This document shows positions 15,881 through 26,004 of a stretch of 64,000 bases of DNA, piece by piece. The notes beneath the pieces were generated by a model, which did not search any database, was not told where the DNA came from, and saw only the letters and a list, made by a program, of their open reading frames with translations. The position numbers were made by a program, and so were the translations under genes. The stretch spans positions 1 through 64,000 of the forward strand of contig JAEWBY010000090.1 in assembly GCA_023390905.1 (NCBI GenBank), written 5' to 3'. Positions within the stretch are counted from its first letter, which is position 1. Every line of letters starts with the position of its first letter. This DNA comes from Pseudomonadota bacterium (GTDB lineage: Bacteria; Pseudomonadota; Gammaproteobacteria; Xanthomonadales; Xanthomonadaceae).

Positions 15881-17782
15881 ATGCTTGAATTCCCTCGCTG
15901 GAAATATTTCCTCATCCTGATCGTGGTCGCGTTGAGCGTGTTCTACGCGCTTCCGAACATCTATCCGCAGGATCCTTCGGTCCAGATCACGCCCAATCGC
16001 GGCGCGGCCATCGACGCCGCTTTGCGGCAGCGCGTGGAAAGCACGCTGAAGAGCGCGGGCGTCACCGCCAAGGAAGTGGACACCGGCGACGGCAAGAGCA
16101 TGCTCGTGCGGCTGCCCAGCCTGGACGCGCAGACCAAGGCCAATGACGCGCTGCGCGGCGCGCTCGGCGAGAACTACGTGGTGGCGCTGAACCTGGCCTC
16201 GACCGTGCCGGACTGGCTCGGCAGGCTTGGCGCGCGGCCGATGGTGCAGGGCCTGGACTTGCAGGGCGGCGTGCACTTCGAACTGCAGGTCGATCAGAAG
16301 GCGGCGCTGGACAAGCGCGTCGATGCCTACGTCGAGGACACCCGCGTCACCCTGCGCGACAACCACATCCGGTATCAGGGCGTGGAGCGCCGGCCGGACA
16401 ACAGCATCGTCGTCAACCTCGCCCCCGGCGAGAGCGCGACCAAGGCCCGCGACGTACTGGCCAAGGCGCTGGTGGCCTCCACCAATGGCACCGCCGCGCT
16501 GGTCGGTGGCGCCGCGCTGACCTACACGATTGAAGATCAGCGCATCATCATCGGCCTGCCCGAGAGCGAACTGAACCAGATCGCCGGCAGCGCCATCGAG
16601 CAGAACATCGCCACGCTGCGCAACCGCGTCAACGAACTCGGCGTGGCCGAGCCGATCATCCAGCGCCAGGGCAACGACCGGGTGATCGTGCAGTTGCCGG
16701 GCGTGCAGGACACCGCCGAAGCCAAGCGCATGATCGGCGCCACCGCGACCCTGGAGTACCGCGCGGTCGTGGACGGCAACGCCTACGACGCCGTCGCCAG
16801 CGGCAACGTGCCGCCGGAAGCGCGCGTCTATTACCGCCGCGAACTGGGCCCGGATGGCAAGCCGATTCCCGTGCTGCTCAACAAGCGCGTGATCGTCGCC
16901 GGTGATCAGATGGTCGGCGCGCAGTCCTCGGTGGACAACAACGGCCTGCCGGCGGTGAGCGTGACGCTCAACAACGTCGGCGGCCAGCGCATGTTCGACT
17001 TCACCAGCGTCAGCGTGAACAAGCCGATGGCGGTGGTGTACATCGAGCGCATCCCGCAGGTGGACATCGTCAACGGGCAGGAAGTGCGCAGCACGCGCAT
17101 CAAGGAGGAAGTGATCTCGGTGGCGAACATCAATGGCGTGTTCGGCAAGAACTTCCAGACCACCGGCCTGGAGAAGACCGAAGCCGACAACCTGGCCAAG
17201 CTGCTGCGCGCCGGTTCGCTGGCCGCGCCGATGGACTTCATCAGCGAGCGCGTGGTCGGCCCGAGCCTGGGCGCGGAGAACGTCGAGCGCGGCACCAAGG
17301 CGGTGGCGTTCTCGTTCCTGTTCGCACTCGGTTTCTTCCTGATCTACTACCGCATGTTCGGCCTCATCACCTGCATCGCGCTGCTGCTCAACCTGGTGAT
17401 GGTGGTGGCGGTGATGTCGTTGTTCGGCGCGACGATGACGCTGCCCGGTTTCGCCGGCCTGGCGCTGTCGATCGGCATGTCGGTGGACGCCAACGTGCTG
17501 ATCAACGAGCGCATACGCGAAGAACTGCGCGCGGGCGTGCCGCCGTTGGCCTCGATCGCCACCGGTTACGACAAGGCGTCCGGCACCATCTTCGATTCCA
17601 ACATGACCGCACTGCTGGCCGGCGTGGCGCTGTTCGCCTTCGGCACCGGCCCGCTGAAGGGCTTCGCCATCACGATGATCGTCGGCATCCTGACCTCGGT
17701 GTTCACCGCGGTCACCGTGTCGCGCGCGCTGGCGACGCTGATCTACGGCCGTCGCCGCAAGCTGAAGTCGCTGGCCATCTGA
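15881..17782 (+). CDS. secD: protein translocase subunit SecD
   Basis: SecD, with SecF, uses the proton motive force to help pull proteins across the inner membrane. The protein has 633 residues from the ATG of MLEFPRWKYF. It has one N-terminal membrane helix, a large periplasmic P1 head (about 40-430, GLDLQGGVHFELQV motif at its start), then five membrane helices with GTKAVAFSFLFALGFFLIYY, LALSIGMSVDANVLINERIREEL (the functional Asp in TM4) and the terminal FGTGPLKGFA. An upstream in-frame start 11 codons earlier has no support. It is followed after 16 bases by secF. Confidence 0.97.
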   Translation: MLEFPRWKYFLILIVVALSVFYALPNIYPQDPSVQITPNRGAAIDAALRQRVESTLKSAGVTAKEVDTGDGKSMLVRLPSLDAQTKANDALRGALGENYVVALNLASTVPDWLGRLGARPMVQGLDLQGGVHFELQVDQKAALDKRVDAYVEDTRVTLRDNHIRYQGVERRPDNSIVVNLAPGESATKARDVLAKALVASTNGTAALVGGAALTYTIEDQRIIIGLPESELNQIAGSAIEQNIATLRNRVNELGVAEPIIQRQGNDRVIVQLPGVQDTAEAKRMIGATATLEYRAVVDGNAYDAVASGNVPPEARVYYRRELGPDGKPIPVLLNKRVIVAGDQMVGAQSSVDNNGLPAVSVTLNNVGGQRMFDFTSVSVNKPMAVVYIERIPQVDIVNGQEVRSTRIKEEVISVANINGVFGKNFQTTGLEKTEADNLAKLLRAGSLAAPMDFISERVVGPSLGAENVERGTKAVAFSFLFALGFFLIYYRMFGLITCIALLLNLVMVVAVMSLFGATMTLPGFAGLALSIGMSVDANVLINERIREELRAGVPPLASIATGYDKASGTIFDSNMTALLAGVALFAFGTGPLKGFAITMIVGILTSVFTAVTVSRALATLIYGRRRKLKSLAI

Positions 17783-17798
17783 CGAGAGCATCCGAACC

Positions 17799-18764
17799 AT
17801 GAAACTCTTTCCCCTGCATCTCGTTCCCAACGACACCAACATCAACTTCATGCGCCTGCGCTGGGTGTCGCTGGCCATCGCGCTGATCCTCGCGCTGGTG
17901 GCCGTCGGCGCGATGGCGTTCAAGGGCTTCAACTACGCGCTGGATTTCACCGGCGGCACCGCGATCGAACTGCGCTTCCAGACGCCGCCGGACGTGGATC
18001 AGGTGCGTGAGCGCCTGGACGCGGCCGGCTACCAGGGCGCGCAGGTGCAGACCTTCGGCACCGGTCGCGATCTGCTGGTCCGCCTGCAGCCGCGTGACGG
18101 ACAGAAGGACGCCGAGGCCGCCAACCGCACCGCGCAGGAAGTGGTGAAGCTCACCTCGCTGCCGGGCAATCCGGCCACCAAGCTGCGCAGCGAACAGGTC
18201 AGCCCGCAGGTCGGCAAGGAGCTGGCCATGAACGGCCTCTACGCGCTGATCTTCGTGGTCGTCGGCTTCCTCATCTACATCGCGTTCCGCTTCGAATGGA
18301 AGTTCGCGGTGGCGGCCATCTTCACCACGCTGCATGACGTGCTGATCTGCGCGGGCTTCTTCGCGTTGACCGGGCGCGAGTTCGATCTGACCGTGCTGGC
18401 CGGCCTGCTGTCGGTGATGGGCTTCTCGATCAACGACACGATCGTGGTGTTCGATCGCGTGCGCGAGAACTTCCGCTCGCTGCGCCTGGAGCCGGTGGAA
18501 CTGCTGAACCGTTCGGTCAACCAGACGCTTTCGCGCACCATCATCACCTCGTTCGTCGCGTTCCTGACCGTGCTGGCGCTGTATCTCTACGGTGGCGGTT
18601 CGCTGGAAGGCATGGCGATCTCGCAGATGATCGGCATCGTGATCGGCACCATCTCCTCGATCTTCATCGCCTGCCCGCTGCTGACGATGGGTTTCCTCAA
18701 AGTCACCAAGCAGGATCTGATGCCCAAGGCCAAGGACGAAGCCGCGCTGGCGCGCCGGCCCTGA
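17799..18764 (+). CDS. secF: protein translocase subunit SecF
   Basis: Partner of SecD in the inner membrane, 321 residues with six helices. The periplasmic domain begins with FNYALDFTGGTAIELRF. The conserved TM4 segment is GFSINDTIVVFDRVREN, followed by the cytosolic RSVNQTLSRTIITS loop. The start MKLFPLHLVPNDTNINFMRLR is like that of xanthomonad homologues. A hairpin terminator follows its stop, so the queA-tgt-yajC-secD-secF transcript probably ends here. Confidence 0.97.
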   Translation: MKLFPLHLVPNDTNINFMRLRWVSLAIALILALVAVGAMAFKGFNYALDFTGGTAIELRFQTPPDVDQVRERLDAAGYQGAQVQTFGTGRDLLVRLQPRDGQKDAEAANRTAQEVVKLTSLPGNPATKLRSEQVSPQVGKELAMNGLYALIFVVVGFLIYIAFRFEWKFAVAAIFTTLHDVLICAGFFALTGREFDLTVLAGLLSVMGFSINDTIVVFDRVRENFRSLRLEPVELLNRSVNQTLSRTIITSFVAFLTVLALYLYGGGSLEGMAISQMIGIVIGTISSIFIACPLLTMGFLKVTKQDLMPKAKDEAALARRP

Positions 18765-18785
18765 GTCCTGTCAGTGGCCCGCCGG

Positions 18786-18813
18786 AAAGCCGCGCGATTG
18801 CGCGGCTTTTTTT
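18786..18813 (+). terminator. rho-independent terminator after secF
   Basis: Stem AAAGCCGCGC / GCGCGGCTTT with a GATT loop and seven consecutive T residues at 18807-18813, 22 bases after the secF stop. Confidence 0.92.
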
Positions 18814-18841
18814 GTGCGTGCGGCGTCGCGTCCCGGCGTGT

Positions 18842-20377
18842 TCAATGCACCGGTCGATCCACCTCATAGACGAACGCCGGCGACAGCGTGGCGATCGCGT
18901 CGATCGGCTGTGGCGGTCGCCACAGATAGAGGCTGAAGGTCAATCGATCCGGTGTCACGTCGATGATCGTGAAGCCGTTCTTCTCGACCGGCTTGAGCGC
19001 CTGCTGCATGCCCATCAATTGCGAGGGCGTGGATTCGATGCTGCGGAACGCGGACGGAAACCCCATGTCGCCGCTACCGAGCGTGCCGGTGGTGACGACG
19101 TGGACGCCATGCTCCAGCGTCATTTCGCCGGAGCGATCCAGCATGCCGGCGCCGGAGGCGTGGAAATCGCCCTGGATGATCACCGGCGGCCGCTGATCCT
19201 GTGAAGCGAGCGCGGCGATCAACCGCTGGTGCTGCGCCAGCCAGCCGCTCTGCCAGCCGATCTTGGACTTGTAGAGCACCAGCTTGCCGACATCGGCATC
19301 GAGCACGTCCGGATACCAGTCACCGAGCTTGCCGGAGGAATACCCGAATGGCAGCGAAGGGCAATGAAAGAAATGCGTGGTGTCCTGCGCGCGCGTGCGC
19401 GCGATCAGCCAGTCCTCCACCCATTGTGGCACCAGCTTGGCGTGCTCGCCCTTCTGATCCAGATAGCGGCGGCAATCGTAGAACACCGTTTCCAGCAAGC
19501 GGCCATAACGCAGCGTGCCGAAGCACAGGTTGGTCGCACGCGTCGCGCTGGCGTGATGGCCGCTGGGAAGCCATTCGGGGCGATTCCGATCCGGCAGGAA
19601 TTCCGGGTAGTAGAGATGCTGCGTCTGCTCCGCGCCAAGCGTGCCGTACTGATCGGGCGGCTGCGTCGCGATCCATGGATCGAATTCGTCGTTCTCGAAA
19701 TTGTCGTGATCGTCGGTGAGGAAAAAGCATGGCGTCGAGCGCAGCGCCGTGCCGTACAGGCCCGCGATCTGGTAATCGCAGACGCCGAGGAACGTCTCGA
19801 GATTGCGTGGATGCAGCATCGGCACCGACAGATCCAGCGGTTCGCCGAACCTGACCCACACCTGTTCGCGCATGTAGCGCGCGATGTCCTCGCCCTTGTT
19901 GAGCGAAGTCTTCTGATCCCAGTAGATGTGATCGCCATTGGCGATGACCACGTCCGGCTGCAATGACAGTCCGCGCATCAAAAACTGCCGGCGCGCGCTC
20001 ATGTCCAGGAACCACGACTTGCCATGGAACAGCGGACCGTCGTAGCCGCCGCCGCAGGTGTAGGCGAGGATGCGATGCCGTCGCGGCATCGCATCCGGCG
20101 CCGGCAGCGTGCGTAGGAGCCACGCATCGCACAATGGTGCGCCGCCGGCATCGGTGATGCGCAGCTCGTGGCTCGTGTCCGGCCGCAATGCTTCGGCATC
20201 GAATCGCCAGAAGCGTCCCAGCGGATCGGTCCGTTCGCCCGGTACCGCGCGCCCGTCGATCGAAAACAGCGGCGTGGTGGCGAGCACGGTCTTGAAGGAC
20301 GCCTTGATCAGGAGGCGATCATGGCTCGCCGCGGGGATCACGTGCGCCAGCATCCCTGCGTTCCATTCTCCGCTCAT
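18842..20377 (-). CDS. PhoD-like metallophosphatase
   Basis: Protein of 511 residues related to the PhoD-type phosphatases, which use a mixed metal centre. Visible motifs are LAYTCGGGYDG, VIANGDHIYWDQ, LTDDHDNFEND and IIQGDFHASGAGM, in the family order. No signal peptide or Tat motif is present, unlike classical PhoD, so it may be cytosolic, or exported by another route. The ATG has GGAGA in front. It is the last gene before the secF terminator, is convergent with secF and has no operon partner. The substrate (phosphodiester or monoester) is not known. Confidence 0.75.
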   Translation of the reverse strand: MSGEWNAGMLAHVIPAASHDRLLIKASFKTVLATTPLFSIDGRAVPGERTDPLGRFWRFDAEALRPDTSHELRITDAGGAPLCDAWLLRTLPAPDAMPRRHRILAYTCGGGYDGPLFHGKSWFLDMSARRQFLMRGLSLQPDVVIANGDHIYWDQKTSLNKGEDIARYMREQVWVRFGEPLDLSVPMLHPRNLETFLGVCDYQIAGLYGTALRSTPCFFLTDDHDNFENDEFDPWIATQPPDQYGTLGAEQTQHLYYPEFLPDRNRPEWLPSGHHASATRATNLCFGTLRYGRLLETVFYDCRRYLDQKGEHAKLVPQWVEDWLIARTRAQDTTHFFHCPSLPFGYSSGKLGDWYPDVLDADVGKLVLYKSKIGWQSGWLAQHQRLIAALASQDQRPPVIIQGDFHASGAGMLDRSGEMTLEHGVHVVTTGTLGSGDMGFPSAFRSIESTPSQLMGMQQALKPVEKNGFTIIDVTPDRLTFSLYLWRPPQPIDAIATLSPAFVYEVDRPVH

Positions 20378-20520
20378 GCGGCATCTCCGGACGATGGAGC
20401 GGGGCGGTCAATACGAGGCCACGATCGACCGGCGATGCGTGCGGCCTGGCGCGCCCGCCATCACCGCGCCTACGGACTCGCACGCGGCCCCGGCGCGGGC
20501 CGGGGCCGTGACGTTTCGTG

Positions 20521-22850
20521 TCAATCCACCGCGAGCGCGGCGGCAGCGAGTTTTTCCAGATCCAGGTATTGCGCCTTTTCGATGGTGACGCCGACGAAGG
20601 CAATCGTGCCGCCGGCGAAGTCGCCGGGCGATTCGTATTCCTGGCTCACCGCATCGCCGCTGTCGCGTCCGATGCACAGGCCGTCGCCGGAGAGGGTGAA
20701 CTTGCCGGCCTGCGTCTTCATCGCGCCTTCGGCAACCACCTTGTCGTTGACGTACAACTTCGTGCGTCCCAGCGATTCGCCGTGCTCGCCGCTCTTTTCG
20801 CGGATGAACTCCATGCCGAGCGTGTACTTGCCCGGCGCCAGTTCCGGCGAGACGAACGATTGCTCCGGCTTGATGCCGAGGAAGTTGTAGACGTAATGGA
20901 ACTTGCGGTTCTTGATGAAGAGCGCGTGCCCGCCGAAGCGCGAACCATGCGCGAAGATGACGCCCGAGCAGTCCGGTCCGATTTCCACGTCCGCCAGGAT
21001 CTTGAACGAGCGTCCGCGCACGTTGACCGCCACGCCTTCGGGCACCGGCGACGTGCCGGGATAGTAGATGTAGCGCTCGCGCGGCGCTTCCTCCGAGGGT
21101 CGTTCGACACCGAGGATTTCGGCGGGCGTGCGATCATCCAGCGGAAGCACGAAGTTGCGATCGGCTTCCTCGAACCACGCCTTGATCAGTGCGTCGAGTT
21201 TTTCCGGATGCTGGCTGGCCAGGTTGGTCGATTCGGAGCGATCGGCATCGACGTGGTAGAGCTCCCATTCGTCCTGATCGAAGTGGCCCTTGCTCGACAG
21301 CGCCGCGTGCACGGCCGAGGCCTTCCAGCCGTTTTCCCAGATGCCGCGCGTGCCGAGCATCGCGTAGTACTGGCGCTGCTTCTTCGTCGGCGCGTTGGCG
21401 TCGCTGAAGCTGTAGGCCATCGAGACGCCGGAGAGCGGATACTGTTCGACACCACGATATTCCTTCGGCATCTCCAGCCCGCAGGCTTCCAGGATCGTCG
21501 GCACGATGTCGGTGCAGTGGTGGTACTGGTTGCGCACCTCGCCGCGCGCCTTGATGCCCTTGGGCCAGGAAATGACCATCGGCGCACAGGTGCCGCCGGA
21601 GTATTCGGCGTAGCGCTTGAACATCTGGAACGGGGTGGAGAACGCCACCGCCCAGCCGGTCGGATAATGGCCGTAGGTCTCGACGCTGCCGAGCACGTCG
21701 ATGTACTTCATGTTCTCCGACAGTTCGTCCGGGAAATTGTTGAAGAACTTGTTTTCGTTGACCGAGCCATTTGGGCTGCCTTCACCGGAGGCGCCGTTGT
21801 CGGCGCAATAGAAGATCAGCGTGTTGTCGAGCTGGCCGCTCTGTTCCAGGTAATCGATCAGGCGGCCGATCTGCACGTCGGTGTATTCGGAGAATCCCGC
21901 ATAGACTTCAGCCATGCGCGCGAACAGTCTCTTCTCGTCGGCATTGAGCGTTTCCCACGGGCGCACCGCGTCACCGGGATTGGCCACTTCGCCGGGCAAC
22001 GGATTGATCGGGGTGAGCTTGGTGTCCTTGGGCATCAAGCCCTTTTCGATCATGCGCGGCAGCACCCATTCGCGATAGGCCTCGTAGCCGGCATCGAACT
22101 TGCGCTTGTATTTGTCCACGTATTCCTTGGGCGCGTGATGCGGTGCGTGGTTGGCGCCGGGACACAACCACATGAACCATGGTTTCGACGGATTGCTCGC
22201 CTTCTGATCGCGGATCATCTGCAAGGCCTGGTCGACCAGATCCTTGGACAGGTGATAGCCCTCTTCGGGCGGATAGGGCTGGTCGATGAAGCGGTTGTCC
22301 TCGGTCAGATCCGGATACCACTGGTTGGTCTCCCCGCCGAGGAATCCGTAATAGCGATCGAACCCCTTCTGCAGCGGCCATTCGGATCGGCTCGCGCCGG
22401 AGGCGATGTCCTGCTCGGGCACGTTGGGTTCTTGCCCAGCCAGTAGGTGCTGAAGCCGTTGTCCTGCAGCACCTGGCCGATGGTCGCGCATTCGGCGGGC
22501 ACGCGGCCGCTCCAGCCGGGGAATCCCTGCGCGGCTTCGGTGATGCAGGAGCAGCCGTTGAGGTGATGGTTGCGTCCGGTCAGGAAGCACGAGCGCGTCG
22601 GCGAACACAGCGCGGTGGTGTGCCACTGCGAATAGGTCAGTCCACGATCGGCCAGCTTCTGCAGCGTGGGCATTTCGATGCCGCCGCCGAACGGTGACCA
22701 CGCGGCCAGGCCGGTGTCGTCGTACAGCACGATCAGGATGTTGGGCGCGCCGTCGGGCGCCTTGCGCAACGAATACGGCTCCCAGTCCGGAGTGGAGTCG
22801 CGGATATCGAGCTTGATGACACCGTTGAAGGTCTTTTTCCTGCTTGCCAT
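20521..22850 (-). pseudogene. arylsulfatase gene split by a frameshift
   Basis: Two overlapping frames together make one sulfatase of about 776 residues of the large AtsA type. The first part (from the ATG at 22850) holds the sulfatase signature LCSPTRSCFLTGRN with the formylglycine-forming Cys82. The second part carries FLGGETNQWYPDL, NHAPHHAPKEYVDKYKRK, IFYCADNG and a C-terminal beta domain, and ends at 20521. Continuity is lost near 22425-22429, where GAACCCAACGTG appears to lack one base: the first frame turns into unrelated residues while the correct continuation NVPEQDIASG is one frame away. This is either a true inactivating deletion in a C-run or a sequencing error. The rest shows no decay, which favours a recent event or an error. 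Confidence 0.85.
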
Positions 22851-23171
22851 GTCGGGGCTCCTCGGTCGACGGTTGCGCGCCGCGTGATGCGCTGCAGTCA
22901 GCTCGTCACTGCGCGGTCTGCCTGGTGAGCCGGGAGAATCTGGATGCGTCGAAGCGATCGCGTCGGCCCGGATCAGGGAGCACAGATTGCCGGGCCGTCA
23001 TCGCGGCCGCATCCGTAAAACCAATGTCGGTGCGCCAGTAAAACTACTGGCGGATCCGCGTGCGCCTGAAACCAGCGATCACGCGCGCGAAGGCACCGCG
23101 CGCCGGGTCAGCGCGCAGGCGGAGAGAGGGCGGTTTGCATCGCACGCGGTGCGCGCGCGACCGCGTGGCGA
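22851..23171. other. non-coding spacer upstream of the sulfatase
   Basis: About 320 bases between the sulfatase start and the suhB stop. It should contain the sulfatase promoter, but no clear -35/-10 pair, hairpin with T-run or conserved small frame is recognisable. Confidence 0.5.
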
Positions 23172-24002
23172 TCAGCCCTTGGGCGGATCGAAGCTGGACG
23201 CGTAGCCGGAAGAGACGATCACCTTCTGCAAGGCGTCGGTGACCTTGAGATTGCCCGCGACGATCTGGCGCGTCTGCGGCCCGCGACCGTCCAGGCGGGC
23301 GGTGGCCGCGCCGCGGAAGTCGCAGATGCGGCCGCCGGCTTCGCGCACCAGCAACACGCCCGCGGCGACGTCCCAATCCTTCACGCCGGCTTCGAAATAC
23401 GCATCGATGCGGCCGCAGGCCACGTATGCCAGATCCAGTGCGGCCGAACCGGTGCGGCGCACGTCTTCGGCGTGCACCAGCAGTTCGCGCACGCATTCGA
23501 GCTGTGCGCCGGCGCGCGCGCGTTCGCGCGGCGGGAAGCCGGTGCTGACCACCGTTCCGGCGAGATCCTTGCGATCGGCCACGCGGATGCGGCGCTCGTT
23601 GAGCTGCGCGCCGGCGCCGCGGCTGGCGGTGAACAGATCATTGCGCAGCGGATCGAAGATCACCGCGTCGGTCGGTTCGCCGTTTTCCACCAGCGCGATC
23701 GACACGCAGTAGTGCGGGAACCCGCGCAGGTAGTTGCTGGTGCCGTCGAGCGGGTCGATGACCCAGGTGTAGCGGCCCGAACCCTGCGCGCCGCCTTCCT
23801 CGCCGACCACGGCGTAATCCGGATAGGCCCGGCGCAGTTCCTTGACGATGACCTTTTCGGCATCGGCGTCCACTTCGCTGGCGTAGTCCATGCGGTCCTT
23901 CTGGACCACGTTGAGCGCTTCGAGCTTGTTGATGTTGCGCAACAGGACGTTGCCTGCCAATCGGGCGGCCTTGACCATGACGGTGACGGCGGGTTTCTGC
24001 AT
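23172..24002 (-). CDS. suhB: inositol-1-monophosphatase family protein SuhB
   Basis: Mg-dependent inositol monophosphatase fold, 276 residues from the ATG of MQKPAVTVMVKAAR. Metal-binding residues are visible in VVGEEGG, WVIDPLDGTSNYLRGFP and KDWDVAAGVLLVREAGG. In E. coli SuhB also works in rRNA antitermination and is important for ribosome assembly, independent of its phosphatase activity. It diverges from trmJ, an arrangement common in gammaproteobacteria. A 34-residue upstream in-frame extension has poor composition and is rejected. Confidence 0.95.
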   Translation of the reverse strand: MQKPAVTVMVKAARLAGNVLLRNINKLEALNVVQKDRMDYASEVDADAEKVIVKELRRAYPDYAVVGEEGGAQGSGRYTWVIDPLDGTSNYLRGFPHYCVSIALVENGEPTDAVIFDPLRNDLFTASRGAGAQLNERRIRVADRKDLAGTVVSTGFPPRERARAGAQLECVRELLVHAEDVRRTGSAALDLAYVACGRIDAYFEAGVKDWDVAAGVLLVREAGGRICDFRGAATARLDGRGPQTRQIVAGNLKVTDALQKVIVSSGYASSFDPPKG

Positions 24003-24096
24003 GGCTTCGGACCTCGGAACAGGCAGGGGCGGTGTGGACGGTGGAAAAGAGCGGCGCGGCGCGAAGGCCGGCGTGCACAGTTTAACATCGCCACCC

Positions 24097-24873
24097 ATGA
24101 ACACTCCTGCATTTGAACTTCACGCCGCCGCGTCCCGGCTGCGCATCGTGCTGGTCGGCACCCAGCATCCGGGCAACATCGGCGCGGCCGCCCGCGCGCT
24201 CAAGACCATGGGCCTGGCCCGGCTGGTGCTGGTGGCGCCGGAGGATTTCCCGGCCGACGAGGCCTTCCGGCGTGCGGCCGGCGCGGACGATCTGCTGGCG
24301 CAGGCCGTCGTCACCCCGGATCTGGCCAGTGCGGTGGCCGATTGCCGCTACGTGCTGGGCTGCACGGCGCGCAGCCGCCGCGTGCAGTTGCAGGAATTCG
24401 AACCGCGCGAGGCGGCGGCGCAGGCGGTGGCGATGGCCGCCGAGGGCGAGGTCGCGCTGGTGTTCGGGCGCGAACGCACCGGCCTGACCAACGAGGAACT
24501 CCAGCTCTGCCATGCCGCCGTGCATATCCCGGCCAATCCCGAGTACAGCTCGCTCAATCTGGCCGCGGCCGTGCAGGTGCTGAGCTACGAACTGCGCCTG
24601 GCGCTGCGACGGCCCGCCGCGCAGGCGGAGGCGCCCGGCGCCCATCCGGACGAAGCGCCGGCCACCCACGCCCAGCTCGAAGGCTTTTTCGCGCAACTGG
24701 GCCAGACCCTGGACGAGATCGATTTCCACAAGGGGCGCACGCCGGATTCGGCGATGCGCAAGCTGCGCCGGCTGTATCTGCGCGCGCATCTGAACACGCA
24801 GGAAGTGCGGCTGCTGCGCGGCATTCTCGCCGATGCCCAGCGGATGGCGCGGATCGCGCGCGGGAACGGTTGA
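24097..24873 (+). CDS. trmJ: tRNA (cytidine/uridine-2'-O-)-methyltransferase TrmJ
   Basis: SPOUT-class methyltransferase that modifies the 2'-OH at position 32 of several tRNAs with S-adenosylmethionine. It has 258 residues. RIVLVGTQHPGNIGAAARALKTMGL opens the fold, and the knot contains LVFGRERTGLTNEEL and IPANPEYSSLNLAAAVQVL. A C-terminal helical extension with DSAMRKLRRLYLRAHL is typical. The start at MNTPAFELH is 94 bases from the divergent suhB start. The longer frame upstream overlaps suhB and is rejected. Confidence 0.96.
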   Translation: MNTPAFELHAAASRLRIVLVGTQHPGNIGAAARALKTMGLARLVLVAPEDFPADEAFRRAAGADDLLAQAVVTPDLASAVADCRYVLGCTARSRRVQLQEFEPREAAAQAVAMAAEGEVALVFGRERTGLTNEELQLCHAAVHIPANPEYSSLNLAAAVQVLSYELRLALRRPAAQAEAPGAHPDEAPATHAQLEGFFAQLGQTLDEIDFHKGRTPDSAMRKLRRLYLRAHLNTQEVRLLRGILADAQRMARIARGNG

Positions 24874-25071
24874 ATCTACTGTCCGTTAATCGTGATTTCA
24901 GCTAGGCTCCTCCCACCTTGCCCGTGGGACCTTCGTTTGCCTAGCGCGTGTCACGCATTCTGGAATGCCCTCTCCACGCATCTGGGCCGTCGCCGGGACC
25001 GGCGCACGCAGGTTTCCCAAGGACGAAGCGAACCGCAGCAGGCGACCCGGGCCCGGCCCGAAGCGGTCGGC

Positions 25072-26004
25072 GTGCCGCTGCGCAGGCGCTGGATGATCGC
25101 GCTGGCGCTGGCCGGTGTGTGCTGCACGGCCGGCTTCACCGCGCCGGTCGATGCCTCCGGCGACGACCATGTGCTGGTGCTGGGCCGGATTAGCGACGAC
25201 CCGCGCGCGCATTACGAACAGCTCAAGCCGCTGCTCGATTACGTGGTGCCGCGCATGCGCGATGTGGGCATCACCGAAGGGCGCATCCTGATGGCGCGTG
25301 ACGTGCAGCAGATGACCAGTTATCTGCGACGTGGCCGCGTGGACTGGGTGACCGAGACCGCGGGCACGGCGATGCGTCTGCAGGAGCGCGCCGGTGCGCG
25401 GCCGTTGCTGCTCACCGAGCGCGGCGGCGTGGGGCGCTATCGCGGCGTGTTCTTCGTGCGCCGCGACAGCGGGCTGGAATCCCTGGCGGATCTGCAGGGC
25501 CGCACGGTGGCGTTCCAGAACACGGCCTCGACCAGCGCGTATTTCGGTCCGGCCACCGAGCTGCTCGATGCCGGCCACCGCCCGGAAATCCTGCTCTCGC
25601 CGATGGATCGGCCCGGGCCGGATTCGGTCGGCTACGTGTTCGCCCGCACCGAACTGAACATCGCCGTGTGGGTGCACAAGCGGCTGGTGGATGTGGGCGC
25701 GGTGAGCAACCTGGACTGGGACGACGTGCGCCGTATCCCGCCGGCGTTCCGCAACGATTTCCGCATCATCCACGAAACGCCGGACTACCCGCGCGCGCTG
25801 GAGATGGTGCGCGGCGATATCGATCCGCGCGTGGAAGCGCGCCTGCGCGAAGTGCTGCTGCAGGCCGCCGAGGATCCGGACGCGCGCGAAGCCATGCGCC
25901 TGTTCTTCCGGACCACGCGCTTCCTGCCGGTGGACGCGGCCTCGCAGCAATCCCTGGATCACCTGCGCAAAGGCGTGATCCGCGTGCGCGAGCGGATCGA
26001 ATGA
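25072..26004 (+). CDS. PhnD-like periplasmic phosphate/phosphonate-type binding protein
   Basis: Protein of about 310 residues with a signal peptide (RRRWMIALALAGVCC...) and a type II periplasmic binding fold of the PhnD family (phosphate, phosphite or phosphonate binding). Signature stretches are YVVPRMRDVGITEGRI, RGRVDWVTETAGTAM, LADLQGRTVAFQNTASTSAYFGPATELL and a late KR.VDVGAVSNLDWDDV. It lacks neighbouring permease and ATPase genes. Instead its stop overlaps the start of a membrane GGDEF-EAL gene (ATGA). The likely role is a sensor subunit that reports ligand binding to that enzyme. The start is uncertain: GTG 25072 and ATG 25093 both give a signal peptide; a longer start at 24892 is less likely. 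Confidence 0.75.
   Translation: MPLRRRWMIALALAGVCCTAGFTAPVDASGDDHVLVLGRISDDPRAHYEQLKPLLDYVVPRMRDVGITEGRILMARDVQQMTSYLRRGRVDWVTETAGTAMRLQERAGARPLLLTERGGVGRYRGVFFVRRDSGLESLADLQGRTVAFQNTASTSAYFGPATELLDAGHRPEILLSPMDRPGPDSVGYVFARTELNIAVWVHKRLVDVGAVSNLDWDDVRRIPPAFRNDFRIIHETPDYPRALEMVRGDIDPRVEARLREVLLQAAEDPDAREAMRLFFRTTRFLPVDAASQQSLDHLRKGVIRVRERIE

Noticed and set aside
24892..25071. Longer start for the PhnD-like protein at 24892
   Set aside because: It would put about 60 Arg/Pro-rich residues in front of a standard signal peptide.
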